64,000 nucleotides of DNA, from positions 7,454,225-7,518,224 of the forward strand of contig CM030837.1 of assembly GCA_018105865.1 (NCBI GenBank). The letters run 5' to 3'. Under the pieces are notes generated by a model. The model was given only the letters and a program-made list of their open reading frames with translations, was not told the DNA's origin and searched no databases. How positions within the stretch are numbered: the stretch's first letter is position 1; each line of letters begins with the position of its first letter. Of the stretch, positions 10,788-22,800 are shown one piece after another. A program made the position numbers and the translations under genes. The stretch is from Metaphire vulgaris (lineage: Eukaryota; Annelida; Clitellata; Crassiclitellata; Megascolecidae).

Positions 10788-11639
10788 AGGAGGGGAAATG
10801 AGCCAAAGAAGCGCTGGGATACTATTAACTGCGAGACTAGCAAAAACAATCAATACTGGCGGCAAACTTGAGGCAGAACCGGTAGACATAATAATTGTAC
10901 AGGTCTACAGGTCTACATACCAAGTTGCCAACAACCGATTATCCAGCTGAAGAAGTGGATAACTGTGGTAGGGGAAGGAAGGTAAGCAAAGTGTTTGGGA
11001 AACTTTGGCCTTGGTACTCAAGACTATAGAGGGACAAAACTATAGAATTCTGCAACCGACAGAAGCTTATAGCGACTACATGGTTCATGTAGGCCTACGA
11101 TAGCAAAAGAACGCATGGAAATGGGAAACTATACCAGTTAAACTAGGCTACATCATGGTAAGAGAAAGATACCAAAAATATGTGAAGACTGAAGAACTCT
11201 CACTCATACCCTGGTGGCAATGAAAGCAATTGACCATATCCAGGTGGCACATGGTGGCAATGAAAGCAACCATCAAGCTTAAATTCATAAAGATGATTAT
11301 AAGACGTAAAAAGGAAATACACCCGCGATGGGACTTGTAGCAGATAAAACAAAAGAAACAGATATTTGCGGATAGCGTGGAGAAACTAGAGGTGGGTCGA
11401 TTAATCGAAATCGAAATCGAAATCGAAATCGCGATTTTTGGAAAACCGTAATCGAAATCGACACGATTATTAAATAAATCGAAATAATCGATAACCGTCG
11501 AAAAAATAATCGAAATCGCGATTAATTTTCGATTATTCCCGTAAGTTATATTATACAATATTTCCGATTCAAAGAAAGATCAATTTACCGTTGATTATCA
11601 GATTTTCATTGAAAATGGATTCAACAGCGTCTAAAGACA

Positions 11640-12730
11640 TGTAGGTACCATCTTTCTGGGTTTGACAGCAGCTTTCGATAAGGTGCGTCATGTGGGTTTA
11701 ATATACAAACTCTCGCTCAACTTGTCACTCTGGTTCTGTCAACTTGTGGAATTATTCATCTCTGACAGACGGCTCTGAGTTCACTTGGGAGAAAATGTCA
11801 GCTCCTGGAAACGTCAGCGAAACGGTCTAACACAGTGTTCAGTTGTAGCAATTTGTAGGCTTACAGGCCTACAAACGACTTACCTGATACCATCAGTAGA
11901 AAGTTTGGATACGCTGACGATATCGGTCTTGCCACCCAGGCTTTAATTAAGGAGATTGAAGACCAGGGTTATTTCTAAAATTGTGAATTGGGGTGGGGTG
12001 TCGGGAAAATCTGGGGTGTGTTTATTTCTAGGATTGTAGGATTGTGAATTTGGGGGTGTCGGCAAAATCTGGGGGTGTCGAAATTTGGAAGTCTCTACCG
12101 AAAAAGGCTGACAAGCAAAAAACGTTATAGAGACCCACAAAAAGTCTGACAAGCACAAAAAGTCATCCGAGGATAAAAGTTGTGGGGTGTATTTCTCCAT
12201 TTGGGGCAGGCCCCTTCAGAGGCTGAAGGAGGCCCAGGCCAGTTGGAATTTCGAGGCCTCTCCTAGCCTTCCCAACAATTAAAATTTTGACAAGCGAAAA
12301 AAGGTAATCACCAATTTTGAGGACCGCAGAATACCTTCCTAGCTTTCTCAAAATCCCAAAATTGTCAACAAGCAAAAAAGGTCATCACCAAATTTTGAGG
12401 CCCCTTCTAGTAGTAGCTATCTAGCTTTCTAGCTCTCCCAGAATTCTAGACAAGGAAACAAAAGGAGACCCCCAAATGATGGAGGCCCGGGCCGAATGGC
12501 CCTCCTGGCTCCCCTCTGAATGGGCCTGTTTGAGGGTGTTCAGGGCTAATCAATATGCATTCTGTATGCATACCATTGTCGCATTACCAAATTTTAGGGG
12601 GCGTCGACCTCAAATTGCGGGGTGTTGGGGGGTGTTAGGGGTGTATAAATATCCCTGTTGAAGACCAACTGAACATCGATACACAGAGGATTGCCGAATA
12701 CTGTAAAATATGGCGGGAAAGCCAGTTTCT
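11640..12730 (+). pseudogene. Jockey/CR1-type reverse transcriptase fragment, interrupted
   Basis: 11650-11963 encodes FLGLTAAFDKVRH, FISDRRL.VHLGENVSSW, TNDLPDT and FGYADDIGLATQA: the catalytic core of a non-LTR reverse transcriptase, including the YADD box. After the 694-bp insertion (11964-12657) the same domain resumes as EDQLNIDTQRIAEYCKIWR, the segment that normally follows YADD. Stops and at least one frameshift make it inactive. Confidence 0.8.
11964..12657. mobile_element. hAT MITE, CAGGGTTATTTCT family, copy 1
   Basis: Begins CAGGGTTATTTCTAAAATTG and ends GTGTATAAATATCCCTG. Perfect 8-bp duplications TTGAAGAC flank it (11956-11963, 12658-12665), and its removal restores the reverse-transcriptase reading across the site. 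The internal sequence repeatedly contains gacaagcaaaaaaggtcatc blocks, shared with copies at 31685, 32879 and 42999/43418. Confidence 0.92.
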
Positions 12731-12934
12731 AAAGGTACTGTGAAATAATCGAAATCGAAATCGCGATTATATAAAAAACCGTAATCGTAATCGAAATCGT
12801 AATCGTGAAAAATAATCGAAAATAATCGTAATCGTAATCGAAAAAAATAATCGTAATCGACCCAGCTCTAGGAGAAACATCTAAAAACAAATTTGCAACA
12901 TGGTACAACCAATGAAAATTGGAGTGCATTGAAA

Positions 12935-13165
12935 AGAGGCGTCATTTGGGGGCAGGAGGTCGTGGTACCCCAAGGAAATGAAAAAATAATGTATAATGTA
13001 TTAAATAAATAAATGTGAAATGTGCAAAAAAATCGCAAAAATTGCAAAAAATTTGTCAAAAATTGGCCAAAAATTGCAAAAAATTTGTCAAAAATTGCCC
13101 AAAATTTGGCCAAAATTGGCCAAAATATTTTCTTGCACCCCAAGAAGAGTGTGAAATGACGCTAT
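12935..13165. mobile_element. Small MITE with AAAAATTGGCC tandem interior
   Basis: Left end AGAGGCGTCATTT, right end AAATGACGCTAT; flanked by TGCATTGAAA on both sides (12925-12934, 13166-13175). The interior (13020-13130) is a degenerate tandem array of aaaaattggcc/aaatttgtc words. Confidence 0.65.
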
Positions 13166-13212
13166 TGCATTGAAAGATGCAATATTCGTGAATGAAAAGA
13201 AGGAACTAGGAT

Positions 13213-14678
13213 CAGAGGCGGATTTACATTTTGGAGGCCCGGTGCAAATATTTCCATGAAGGCCCCCCGGCGCCATCGTGGTCACTTTAAGACAGTGTTT
13301 ATTCTAGGCCCTTTTGGGGGGATTCCCCCAAAATGAAAATTTTCCCCTAAAATTTTTTTTATATGTTGCATGGGGAGATGGAAATTCTCCCCCTCCAAAA
13401 AAGTGTGGCGACGGGAGATTTTTTATTTTTTTGGAGAGGGGAAAAATAAGGACACTTGTCACAGAACGTTTAAGAAGGGAAATTGGGCAGATGACCTTTT
13501 TTGTTTTTTTTTTGTTTTTTTGCTCGTCAAGACTTTTGAGATGTCAAACCTTGTCCCTCCAAACGTTTAAAAATCCCCCCCAATGTCAAGGTGGCTAGAA
13601 TAAACACTGCTTAAAGAAGCAAAAATACAACAAACGTCATTGAAAAATGAAACAATTAAATGCCATTAACTTCAACTCAAATAAACTTGCATTGAATTTT
13701 CAGTCGTGCAGTCAGTGCACAAGAACTGGGGCACGGTCGACCTGTCGTCTGTTTATAATATTAGTAGTGTACTGGTAATTCGCCGTAGCTGGTAATTAGT
13801 CTAAATTGTCTCAACATGTCGCCGACGACTTTTTGTTGTAGCAAAGGCCTCCACTAGCTGTGCAAAGTCGTTTGTCTTCACGAGTTCATTTTCAATGTTC
13901 AGTATGGCTAAGGATGACAGTTAGATATTAATGCGCTATAATCCACGTGTTATGGCGTATAATTTAATTTAATTTATTTAAGTGTTATTTGAACTTATTT
14001 CTTATGAATTTAATCATACACGAAGATGAGTTCCGGTACCTTTTTTCTAGAAAAAAGCACTGAGTATAACTAAGATTTGTAATCGTTTGCCAAAAGGTCA
14101 CCGTCACGGTGTTACGCATTTTACGGTAAGACAAATGAGTGACGGCGTTAGTCTGTATGCAACTATGCATTGCCATTCCAAAGGTATGGAAGCATACAAA
14201 TACACATACTCCTCCCATTTCCCGCGCTTCTTGACCGGTGGTACCGTGGTAAGAATTGACCGTCGAGACACACTGTACGGGCACTCAGGTTGAGTCATGC
14301 AGTACCCCTAATCTGCATAAAGATGTAAGAGGCCGGGCGTCTACGACCGCCGGTGGCCCGGTGCAACCGCCGGTCACTCGGTCAAGAGTCCAGCCATTAT
14401 GAGCCATATGATTAATTGAGGTCAGCTAAACCGGGGTATATGAGATATAGCTAGCTTTCTTAACATAGACTCATGGAGCATGCATTAAATTGCATTTCAA
14501 TACTAAATTATTACTAATCCATGTCAAAACACTATTAATACTAACATCTAACGATACAACATTCATGTATATCTCCGAAAATAAATTACTTTAATTAAAC
14601 TAAAAATTAAAAGTCTTTAAAAAATATTATTAGAAAAGGGAGGCCCCTAAATTTGATACCGTGGTAAATCCGCCTCTG
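13213..14678. mobile_element. hAT element with CAGAGGCGGATTTAC termini
   Basis: Ends CAGAGGCGGATTTAC and GTAAATCCGCCTCTG are perfect 15-bp inverted repeats; flanks are perfect 8-bp duplications ACTAGGAT (13205-13212, 14679-14686). It contains a nested CAGTGTTTATTCTAG MITE at 13293-13609. Small open frames at 13985-14298 show no transposase motif. Confidence 0.92.
13293..13609. mobile_element. CAGTGTTTATTCTAG MITE, nested copy
   Basis: Inverted ends CAGTGTTTATTCTAG and CTAGAATAAACACTG; flanks CTTTAAGA and CTTAAAGA (7 of 8). The interior has the family hallmark: a G-rich then C-rich run, ending caatgtcaaggtggctagaa. Confidence 0.88.
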
Positions 14679-14770
14679 ACTAGGATGCAAGAACATTAAC
14701 CATGTCAGGAAACCATGGGTGACGGGTCACAACAGAGAGAAAAGAGACAAAATACAGCGCTACAGCAGTC

Positions 14771-14965
14771 GTTAAGTACTCGGTAGTTGAATTGCTTATG
14801 GCGGACGCTGCGTCTTCACTAATTCAGAGGAGAATTTCTGTCTTTGAAAATAACTTCGGATTTTCATCCGGGGGAAATTAATTTGCGGTTATTAAAAGAG
14901 GAATTTTCATAAATGAAAAGTGGCATTTAATCGCCTTTCAAACTGCATTTTCTGTAAAATTTGCG
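14771..14965 (+). promoter_or_regulatory. Probable 5' UTR / promoter side of the PKA gene
   Basis: The interval between the last recognisable LINE piece and the start codon. No TATA box or other core element stands out. The call rests on position only. Confidence 0.3.
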
Positions 14966-15032
14966 ATGGGATCCGGTGCAACGAAGCAACAGCCTGATTA
15001 TCCAACGTACGACTACAAAGAGACCCACGAAG
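14966..15032 (+). CDS. PKA catalytic subunit exon 1
   Basis: Starts at ATG 14966 ([15 protein letters not shown]...), ends in phase 1 at gaag|gttggt. Gly2 with Thr6 and Lys7 suits N-myristoyl transferase. An alternative donor four bases later would break the frame with exon 2. Confidence 0.88.
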
Positions 15033-16777
15033 GTTGGTAACCCACTCAGGTTATTATATAATGCTCAGCTTTTTATAGCTATTTAGAACGTATATTTGAA
15101 GCAATTTTTCAGGTAATGAAGGCACAAATTTAATGAAAATTGAAATTAAAGAAAATCATGATATAGTTAAACTATATGCCTAGTTAGCTAAGGCCGTTTT
15201 AGAAATTTCTGACTGAATTGTGGTTTTGCCCGTCAACTCATTTTCAGAGCTATTAAAGGGCCTAGATGCGACGCTTTTCTTAGGATTTTTGCAGAATTTT
15301 TATAAAGTGCTGAAATTCGAGCCATTTATACGTTTTTCGTTTATTGTTTACTTAAATTGTGTTACGCCGCGAAGTCGGCAGTGTTATTTACTCAAGATCA
15401 TCAGTTTTTTGATATTGCAGTTAAAAACAGGATATGCATAAAGTAGTGTTTGATATTCTGTGTGGTTGACTTGTCTTCATATATTTATTAAAGTATATTG
15501 ATGTTTTAGCTGTTACTGCAATCATAAATCAAGCTTGTCGTGAGTTTGAAATTAAATGGACTCATAATGCAAAGGTTGGTAACATACAATAGCACATGAA
15601 TATGGATTGCATTTAAAGCATATCTGTGTCATTTTCTGCTGGTAATTTGAGTTTCTATAAATTTTTGTTTCACTTCATAGTCTGGCAAATTTTACATTAT
15701 TTACTTCAATAACTGTTCAGAGGGATTGAGAAATTGTCATTGAATTACACACAGAAATGCTTGCCTTAACCTTAACTGTACAGTTTCAAATTATTACCTT
15801 AACAAAACAGTTGATTAAGATGCAAAAAATACTACATACAATGAGCGTGCATGTCTTTGTGCAGTTTGTGATAAAATTATAAGAAACTTTATATTCGTGA
15901 CAAGCACAGCATCAAACAGCACACAAACAAGGAATACCGGTAACACAAATCAACTTAACTAATAAAGTTTTAAACACAATTTTCACAGTACAGCCACTAT
16001 TACTGCCCAGTGCCCATCCCACCAGCCTCTGCCCTCAGACAAATTCTAGCAATGCAATCAGCAAAGTACAGCTTTTTTCTTATTTATTGACAAAGGACGT
16101 TTGTTGCTTTTTACGACAGCATGTATACTTTCCAAACTCGTCAAAACTCTAATACAATCAACATGACCTGCCTCACCTGTTTTAGAAATTTTACATACAA
16201 CTACTTGCATCAATCTATCAAGAGCATTAGGAGTACTTTTGTTTGAAAATGTGGCTTCCATGCCATACAATGCAATAGGTAGACAGTAGCTCTTTACAAG
16301 GTTAACACATGGCAGGACAATGGTACTTTGGGTTATCTATTTCGGAAGTTAAATTAATTTTTTTGCACTTTTAACTGTTGTCTTGGAAACTGTATTCGCC
16401 TTGAATGCTGTGCATGCCAACTATTCGCAACCTTTTGAATGTCGTCTCTAGACAGTGTTTATAATTTTCACAGAAGTTTAACTTCTATATCTAGTGTGTA
16501 ACAAGAAATTGTCTCTTAAGTTACAGATTTTTTCGGGGAGGGGGAATTTCCCCATATCCAGCCTGTATACAACACTGATTGTTAATATTGTTATTGCAAA
16601 AATAGGTATATATTAAAGAAAATAGCAAGTGAGTCTTTCAAACGAATAATTGCAAAATATTCTAAGTCATGTAGGATTGACATTATTTTACCATTGACTT
16701 CTTCTGCATGAGAAAGAGAAATTGAAACATAACAGTATTCATATTCAAAAGATGATTGCAGTGTAAATGTTTAAAAA

Positions 16778-16826
<49 letters not shown>

Positions 16827-19800
16827 GAAAATGCAGATGAATTTCAGATTTGGGCATTGATAACAGGAAAAATGCTACTATTATGTTCAGATAGGTTTGT
16901 AAATCTATTTATTATACTCATTGAAACCTAGGTGTTTTACTATTATTTGTTTTCAAATTTTTAGACTCATGCACAGCTTTCAGACTTTCTGATAATGCGG
17001 ACTCTTGGAACTGGTGCATTTGGTCGAGTTATGCTGTCCCAGCACAAACTGAACAGAGGTTTTTATGCAATAAAGATATTGGATAAAGAAAAGGTATCCA
17101 ATCAAAATTGATTTAGCATGGTTACCAGGGTGCGATTTGTGACCTGGAGCAGTAGGAGGGGACATGGCGAGCAGTGAGGGAAACTTGACGAGCAGTGGTG
17201 GAACATGGAATTTGCATGATTTAATGCACATTACTTTGCTCTAATTTTCAATATTATCTTTATAAACTGTCAGACACCATATATTTAAACCATAATTGTA
17301 ATAGCACAATTGCAAGGTGCAACAATTGAAAATTTGCAACTAAATTCAAGCAACTATCATTTAACATTAATGCAGAGTTGCCAAGGCAGGAATTGATGCA
17401 GATGTCTTGTCAGTTTCTTGCCAGTTGGTGCATCTGAGGCAACATGTCGCCCATTTCATACCCATTATTCAACGTAACTGACAGGACTGAACAGTGTTGA
17501 TAGTGGCCCATTAATCTTCATAAAAACAGGAGAGGAAAGTGTATGAACACTGAGTTGATTTCTAACTGCTGCATCATTTATATTCATGCATGAGAAACCC
17601 CGCTCACATTCAGCTGACGAGATAGGCAGAATTTGAATTCTACTGAGTACTGAAGCAAGTACATTGCCGATTACTTTCACACTGTTCTTGTACTGTCGGA
17701 ACTGATCCAAGGCTTGTGAAGGATCTACTTTGCGCAATTCTGCCAGGTAAACTATTGCGCTGTCACCAAATAATGATCTGTCAATTTTATTGTCTGGCCA
17801 TGACGATGTATAAATGGTTTAATCAGCAGCACAGATAATTTTTTTCAAATGTTAAAATAAATCTCTCCCTAGTTACCACTGAACATCAAGTTTCATTTTT
17901 TACTCATTCTAGGTGCGAAGCGCCGAAAAAATTTCTTCTGCTGACGGCGAATGCATTTTCCTATCAAAGTGGTGGGGAAGATTGGCTTTCCTGGCTGGGA
18001 TGTCAGTAGCCACCTCAGTGGGGGGATGCAGTTGGGCAGTGAGGAGGAAACTTCCCCCTTTCTCCTACAAATCGCACCCTGATGGTTACTAAATACATGT
18101 ATCCTGATGTGTTCCTAAGGGGGACAGGGGCAGCAACCCCCTGGATGCAGAGGTGGGAGAGGGGCACCAAAATCAGGTTTTGGGTTAGTTAGTGTAACTA
18201 AAAGAGAAGCAAACAGAAAAATGTAAATATCATTCGATTTATAGTGAAATAAATAACTGACAACATTTTTTTGCTTATCACGGTTTTTTGTCACATACTG
18301 AGTGGTGCCAAATTAAAATAAATGACAACCCTTTTTTCTTGTCAAGAATTTTCGGGAGTTGAAGGGGCACCGTCAGTGTGTTTTCGCCCCTGGGCATCGG
18401 ATTACCCTCACTATGTACCTACTGAAATAATGATGTCTTATGCAAATAAATTTATTACATATATTCTAGTTTAGTGATAAATTTACTAAAGCGGTCTGAA
18501 AACAAATTAGAATTTTACTTATTATGATACCAGATTGTAATGTTGAGCCTTTTCTAGTATTTAATTTTATTTGCTGCATGTTTAGAGTTATATTGTCAGC
18601 AAGCAATGCTCTAAATCTGTCTATTGATAAGCATCTTGCCTCACTTTGTATATATGTTTCTAAGGTTTGAGTCTTTTAATTTTGCATTAAGATTGTGAAG
18701 ATGAAACAGGTGGAACACACCTTAAATGAAAAGAAGATTTTACAGACGCTTAATTTTCCTTTCCTTGTTAAGCTTGACTTTGCATTCCAGGTATGTATAT
18801 AAGTTGAATCTATACCATGGCCATCTTATGTCTATCCTCATTTTTCAAAAGTAGGTAATAAAGTCCTCTCAAGGCTGACCTCAAGGCTCAGGGACAGTGC
18901 TGATTTCTGTTTCAATGCCCTCAGCCAGGTAGGTGACTGGAGCAGATTACATGATACAGGGCCAGTATTCCCATGCAATGTGCCTGTTTATTTCGTGGAT
19001 TAATCTGCAACTCAGTTGCCACCGCCATCTGGCAAATGAAAACTGAGGGGCTCTAATCAGGCCTGAACCTCGTTCCTTCTGTGTGCCTCTATAGTGTGTA
19101 ACAACTTCTGCCATCTACTGGCCTAAATACTACCGGTATACTCATTACGTACCTTCAAATATAAATGTTGCAATTGTATTTGACTTGTCTTCTGCGTCAT
19201 GTAGTGTTGGTATGGACTATGAATTACACATCTTGACCAGAGAGAGAGAGAGAGAGACACCGATAGGGGGAGAGTCAGCATGCAATCTGAAATAGCTATG
19301 ACTAAAACCATTATTAAGTCAATCCATAAATATCTACTTCTATTTATAGATTATTGCATAATGCTGTACTGTTGACATTTCACTTGTGATGTCCTTTAGT
19401 CTTGGAGTTTATTATAGCACGCAGTTGAATCAACTGCATACTCATACATTGCACATATGGTAAAACATTGCACAATTCTGAATTGTTTTATGCAGTACAG
19501 AATCTTTTCTGGTGCAGAAGTCACAAAATCAGAGTCTATGAGTTGTAATTGATGTACCGGTAACTGATTACTGACAAGTCAAGTTATGGATCATTATTAT
19601 TTGAGGCTATGTGCAGGGAAATTCAAATGGAAAGTTTTTCTTACATGACTTTTTTTAAAGTTCATTGGCTAATTTTTGCCTTGAATGGCTAAATTGTTTA
19701 TAATAAAATTTGCATCTGTAAAATTTTATTGGCAAATGTATAATTTTAAACTTTTCTATAATTAAACTGCACTGTAGTCGTCTGCAACAGAACAAATTCA

Positions 19801-22800
19801 GAAATTAAATTTGTTTAAATCAGAATATTTCGTGAAACCCTGTGGTATATGCAGTTATCAATGTAGTCTGATGATTCTTGCTTGTAAGACCAAACAAATT
19901 GTATACCAAGGTATCTTGAAAAGCTTGACATTATGTTATAGATATTATGTAGCAGCCAATCATAGCAGAACTCAAAAATCTCACAGATCTTTGGTCCTGT
20001 GTGAATTTTCAGGATAATTGCAATTGCTTTATTGTGTTGGAGTTTGTTTCTGGAGGAGAAATGTTCACTTATCTGCGAAAAGTTGGAAGATTCAGGTTAA
20101 TGTGACTATTTGTAGTATTTTATGAGAAAGGTGAGAAAGGTTAATCTCCCAGAGACAAAATAAAAATATTTTTGAGTCACCTTAAACACCATATGTCAAC
20201 TTCTAAACTTAAATTTGTCAATAGAAATCTTTATTCACAAACAATAGTAAATCTTTATTCTGAGTACAAATGCAGATAAAACTTGTACTTGTACTCGGAG
20301 TTTTAGGAATGCAAGTACTTGTACTTGTACTTGTACTCGGAGGCCAGGTACACTTGTAAAGTAAACATCTTTTTTTCTTATGCTGTTCCTTTAGGCTAAT
20401 GACAACAATTGCCACATTCTGTTATTATACATTTTTGAACAAAATAAAATGGTTTCTATAATGCAGCCATTAATTAGAGACCCTAGTGTGCCTGCTTGAA
20501 GCACCAATTAAATTTATATTTAGCCAAGCTGGCTTGATCGCGAGACCGCATAGGGTTAATATGACCGATGCAAGACTATCATCTCTTTTTTTTAGTGCAA
20601 CTGTGATGATATTTAGATGCTAATAGTGTCAATTTTATTCGTGGGCGGAAAAACTGTCCTCGGACAAAATGTCATGTAGAAAATGTCATGGGACAAAATG
20701 TCAGCGAAAAAAATGTCAATGTCAAAAATGTTGTACTAGTACTTGGAGGCCAGGTACTTGTACTTGTACTTGTACTCGGAGGCCAATACTTGTGTACTCG
20801 GAGGCCAGGTACTTGTACTTGTACTTGTACTCGGAGGCCAGGTACTTGTACTTGGAGAGTTTTGGAATGCAAGTACTTGTACTTGTACTTGTACTCGGAG
20901 GCCAGGTACTTGTACTTGTACTTGTACTTGAAGCATTGTGTACTTGCTACATCTCTGTTCACAAATGCAGATAACATACCGGTACAGTAAAGTAAACATT
21001 TTTTCTTAACTAATAATTGCACATTCTGTTATTATACATTTGACAAAATAAAATGGTTTCTTAGAGAGTTAATGTTCGCTGAAGATTATTTATATTTGTA
21101 TTATTATTCTACAAAAGCTATTTTCATGATAAATTATAATAGCGGCAACATTCATCCACAATATTGTACCATATAAGTGAGTAAAAATGCCTATTTTAAA
21201 ATCAGTGTATAGGAGAATGGAGCGAGGGAGAATACTCAGAATAGGAAAATAAATTATATAGTTGTTTTAATGCGTGATTGTTAAAAAGAGTGAGCACACA
21301 AAGTTTGTGAAGACAATCTTGATTTTAAGCCTGAAATGATTTTTATTGAAGTGAACAACAGTCAAAAATTTATGCTGCGCAAGTCGTATTGGCGTTTGAC
21401 TACCTACATACTCTCAATATTCTCTACAGAGACCTGAAACCTGAAAATATCTTGATTGATGATAAGGGATTTTTGAAGGTTTGGAATTTTCTTTTAATAT
21501 ATTTTTGCTGGCACTTCTTATTTTGACTATACAGTGACTTCAAGGTGTATGTTTTGACACCATATTATCTTTATACATGGCATAGCTTTGCTGTACTAAG
21601 AGATAATCATCAAATAATGTGATATGTTTTAGATATCATATAGCTGTTGGTTTGATAATAATTTAATGTATTATATGGAAATATAGTGCAGTATAATGTG
21701 CTGAATATTCTCTGACACTTGTGATTACTTATTCAATTCACTCAACTTTTTCCAGATTCTCTTTACTTGCCTTCTTTTCACCAACTTTTGTTTTACACCT
21801 TTTGTCCATTTTTAGTTCGACTGCTTTGTCAAGGAATTATTTGAATTATTTAGCCAGTTGCTCTTGACAATTTACTACAGTTGTTATCTTCACTCTTATT
21901 ACAGAGTGTTTTTCTTTTGCATAACTTAAAGCTGTTTTTCTGTATTCTCTTATATGATTTTTGCATTTTATTTTGGAGACTGAGCTATTAGATATTTGAA
22001 ATTCAGGTCACATTTAAAATAAAACACATTAACTTTATCTGTCTAGAACATGAAATAGGATAGCAGAGACTCAGAATACTTGTGCATTGGTCTGGTTTAT
22101 ACTCTTTGATAATAATATTTTGACATAATTAGTATAGAACCTTATGGTTCTTACAGTTCACTTCATTCGTCAAAACCGGTTTAATAAAGCCTCCCTGAAC
22201 GCATCTCACACTTTCACGCCCGTTAAATCAGTCACTCAGCCTTACCTATCTGAAAATGACCTACGACATGGTCAAACAATCATCATCTAAGTCACACTTT
22301 CACCGGGTCTTCAGTTTTCACTTGAACAATGCAAAAGAACTGGTCATCATGATGTGCTTTGGAACTCAATTTCCAGCAAGTTTGAAATAAGAGAGGTCTT
22401 CAGGCTTTGCAAAAGAATTTTCACTCAAACCTTTAGGTCATTTTAATCCATAACCAAACATGGCAGATTTAATATGAAATGAAGCTACAGTAGCAGTTGT
22501 TTACAGCTGCTAGCCTGAAATGGCAATCAGTCTTAGTATATTTGGCAACAAGTTTGTAGCTACAATCTCTTGAGTGACAGTCATTCAAGTTACACTGTAC
22601 ACTGTACCTTAGTAAGTGAACATGCAACACTTGAAGACTATGCATTGAGGAACTTTTGGCCAATGCAGTTCATCTGTGTTAAAAGCAAACTAGCAAGCTT
22701 GCATAGAAAATGTTGTTGCATATTTTCAACTGACCCAATAATTTACTTTTTAGGTGACAGACATGGGATTTGCTAAGCGAGTTACTAGTCGAACGTACAC

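Larger units (their letters stand above)
11387..12870. mobile_element. hAT-like element carrying captured reverse-transcriptase sequence
   Basis: Terminal inverted repeats TAGAGGTGGGTCGATTA and TAATCGAC...CCAGCTCTA, followed inward by reiterated AATCGAAATCG / AATCGTAATCG arrays at both ends. Flanked by perfect 8-bp duplications GGAGAAAC (11379-11386 and 12871-12878). Inside lies a fragment of a LINE reverse transcriptase (11640-11963 and 12658-12730), itself split by a 694-bp MITE. The element interrupts an older LINE. Confidence 0.85.
10290..14770 (+). mobile_element. Decayed non-LTR retrotransposon split by three DNA elements
   Basis: Pieces of one LINE can be followed through the region. 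10400-10430 resembles the 5' region of RTE-type elements (ggaggcaacgggaaaccacc). 10580-10790 encodes the start of an endonuclease domain (VGTWNV... then LDILGLCET). 10800-11378 continues in broken frames (FCNRQKLIATTWF, MVRERYQKYVKTE). The sequence resumes at 12871-12934 (TSKNKFATWYNQ) and again at 14687-14770, where HVRKPWVTGH matches the KPWVT segment after the endonuclease in this class. Each gap is filled by a DNA element with its own target duplication (11387-12870, 12935-13165, 13213-14678). No functional frame remains. Confidence 0.65.

Noticed and set aside
20669..21022. Overlapping frames of about 100 codons on both strands
   Set aside because: Artefacts of the (ACTTGT)n hexamer period, which contains no stop in several frames.
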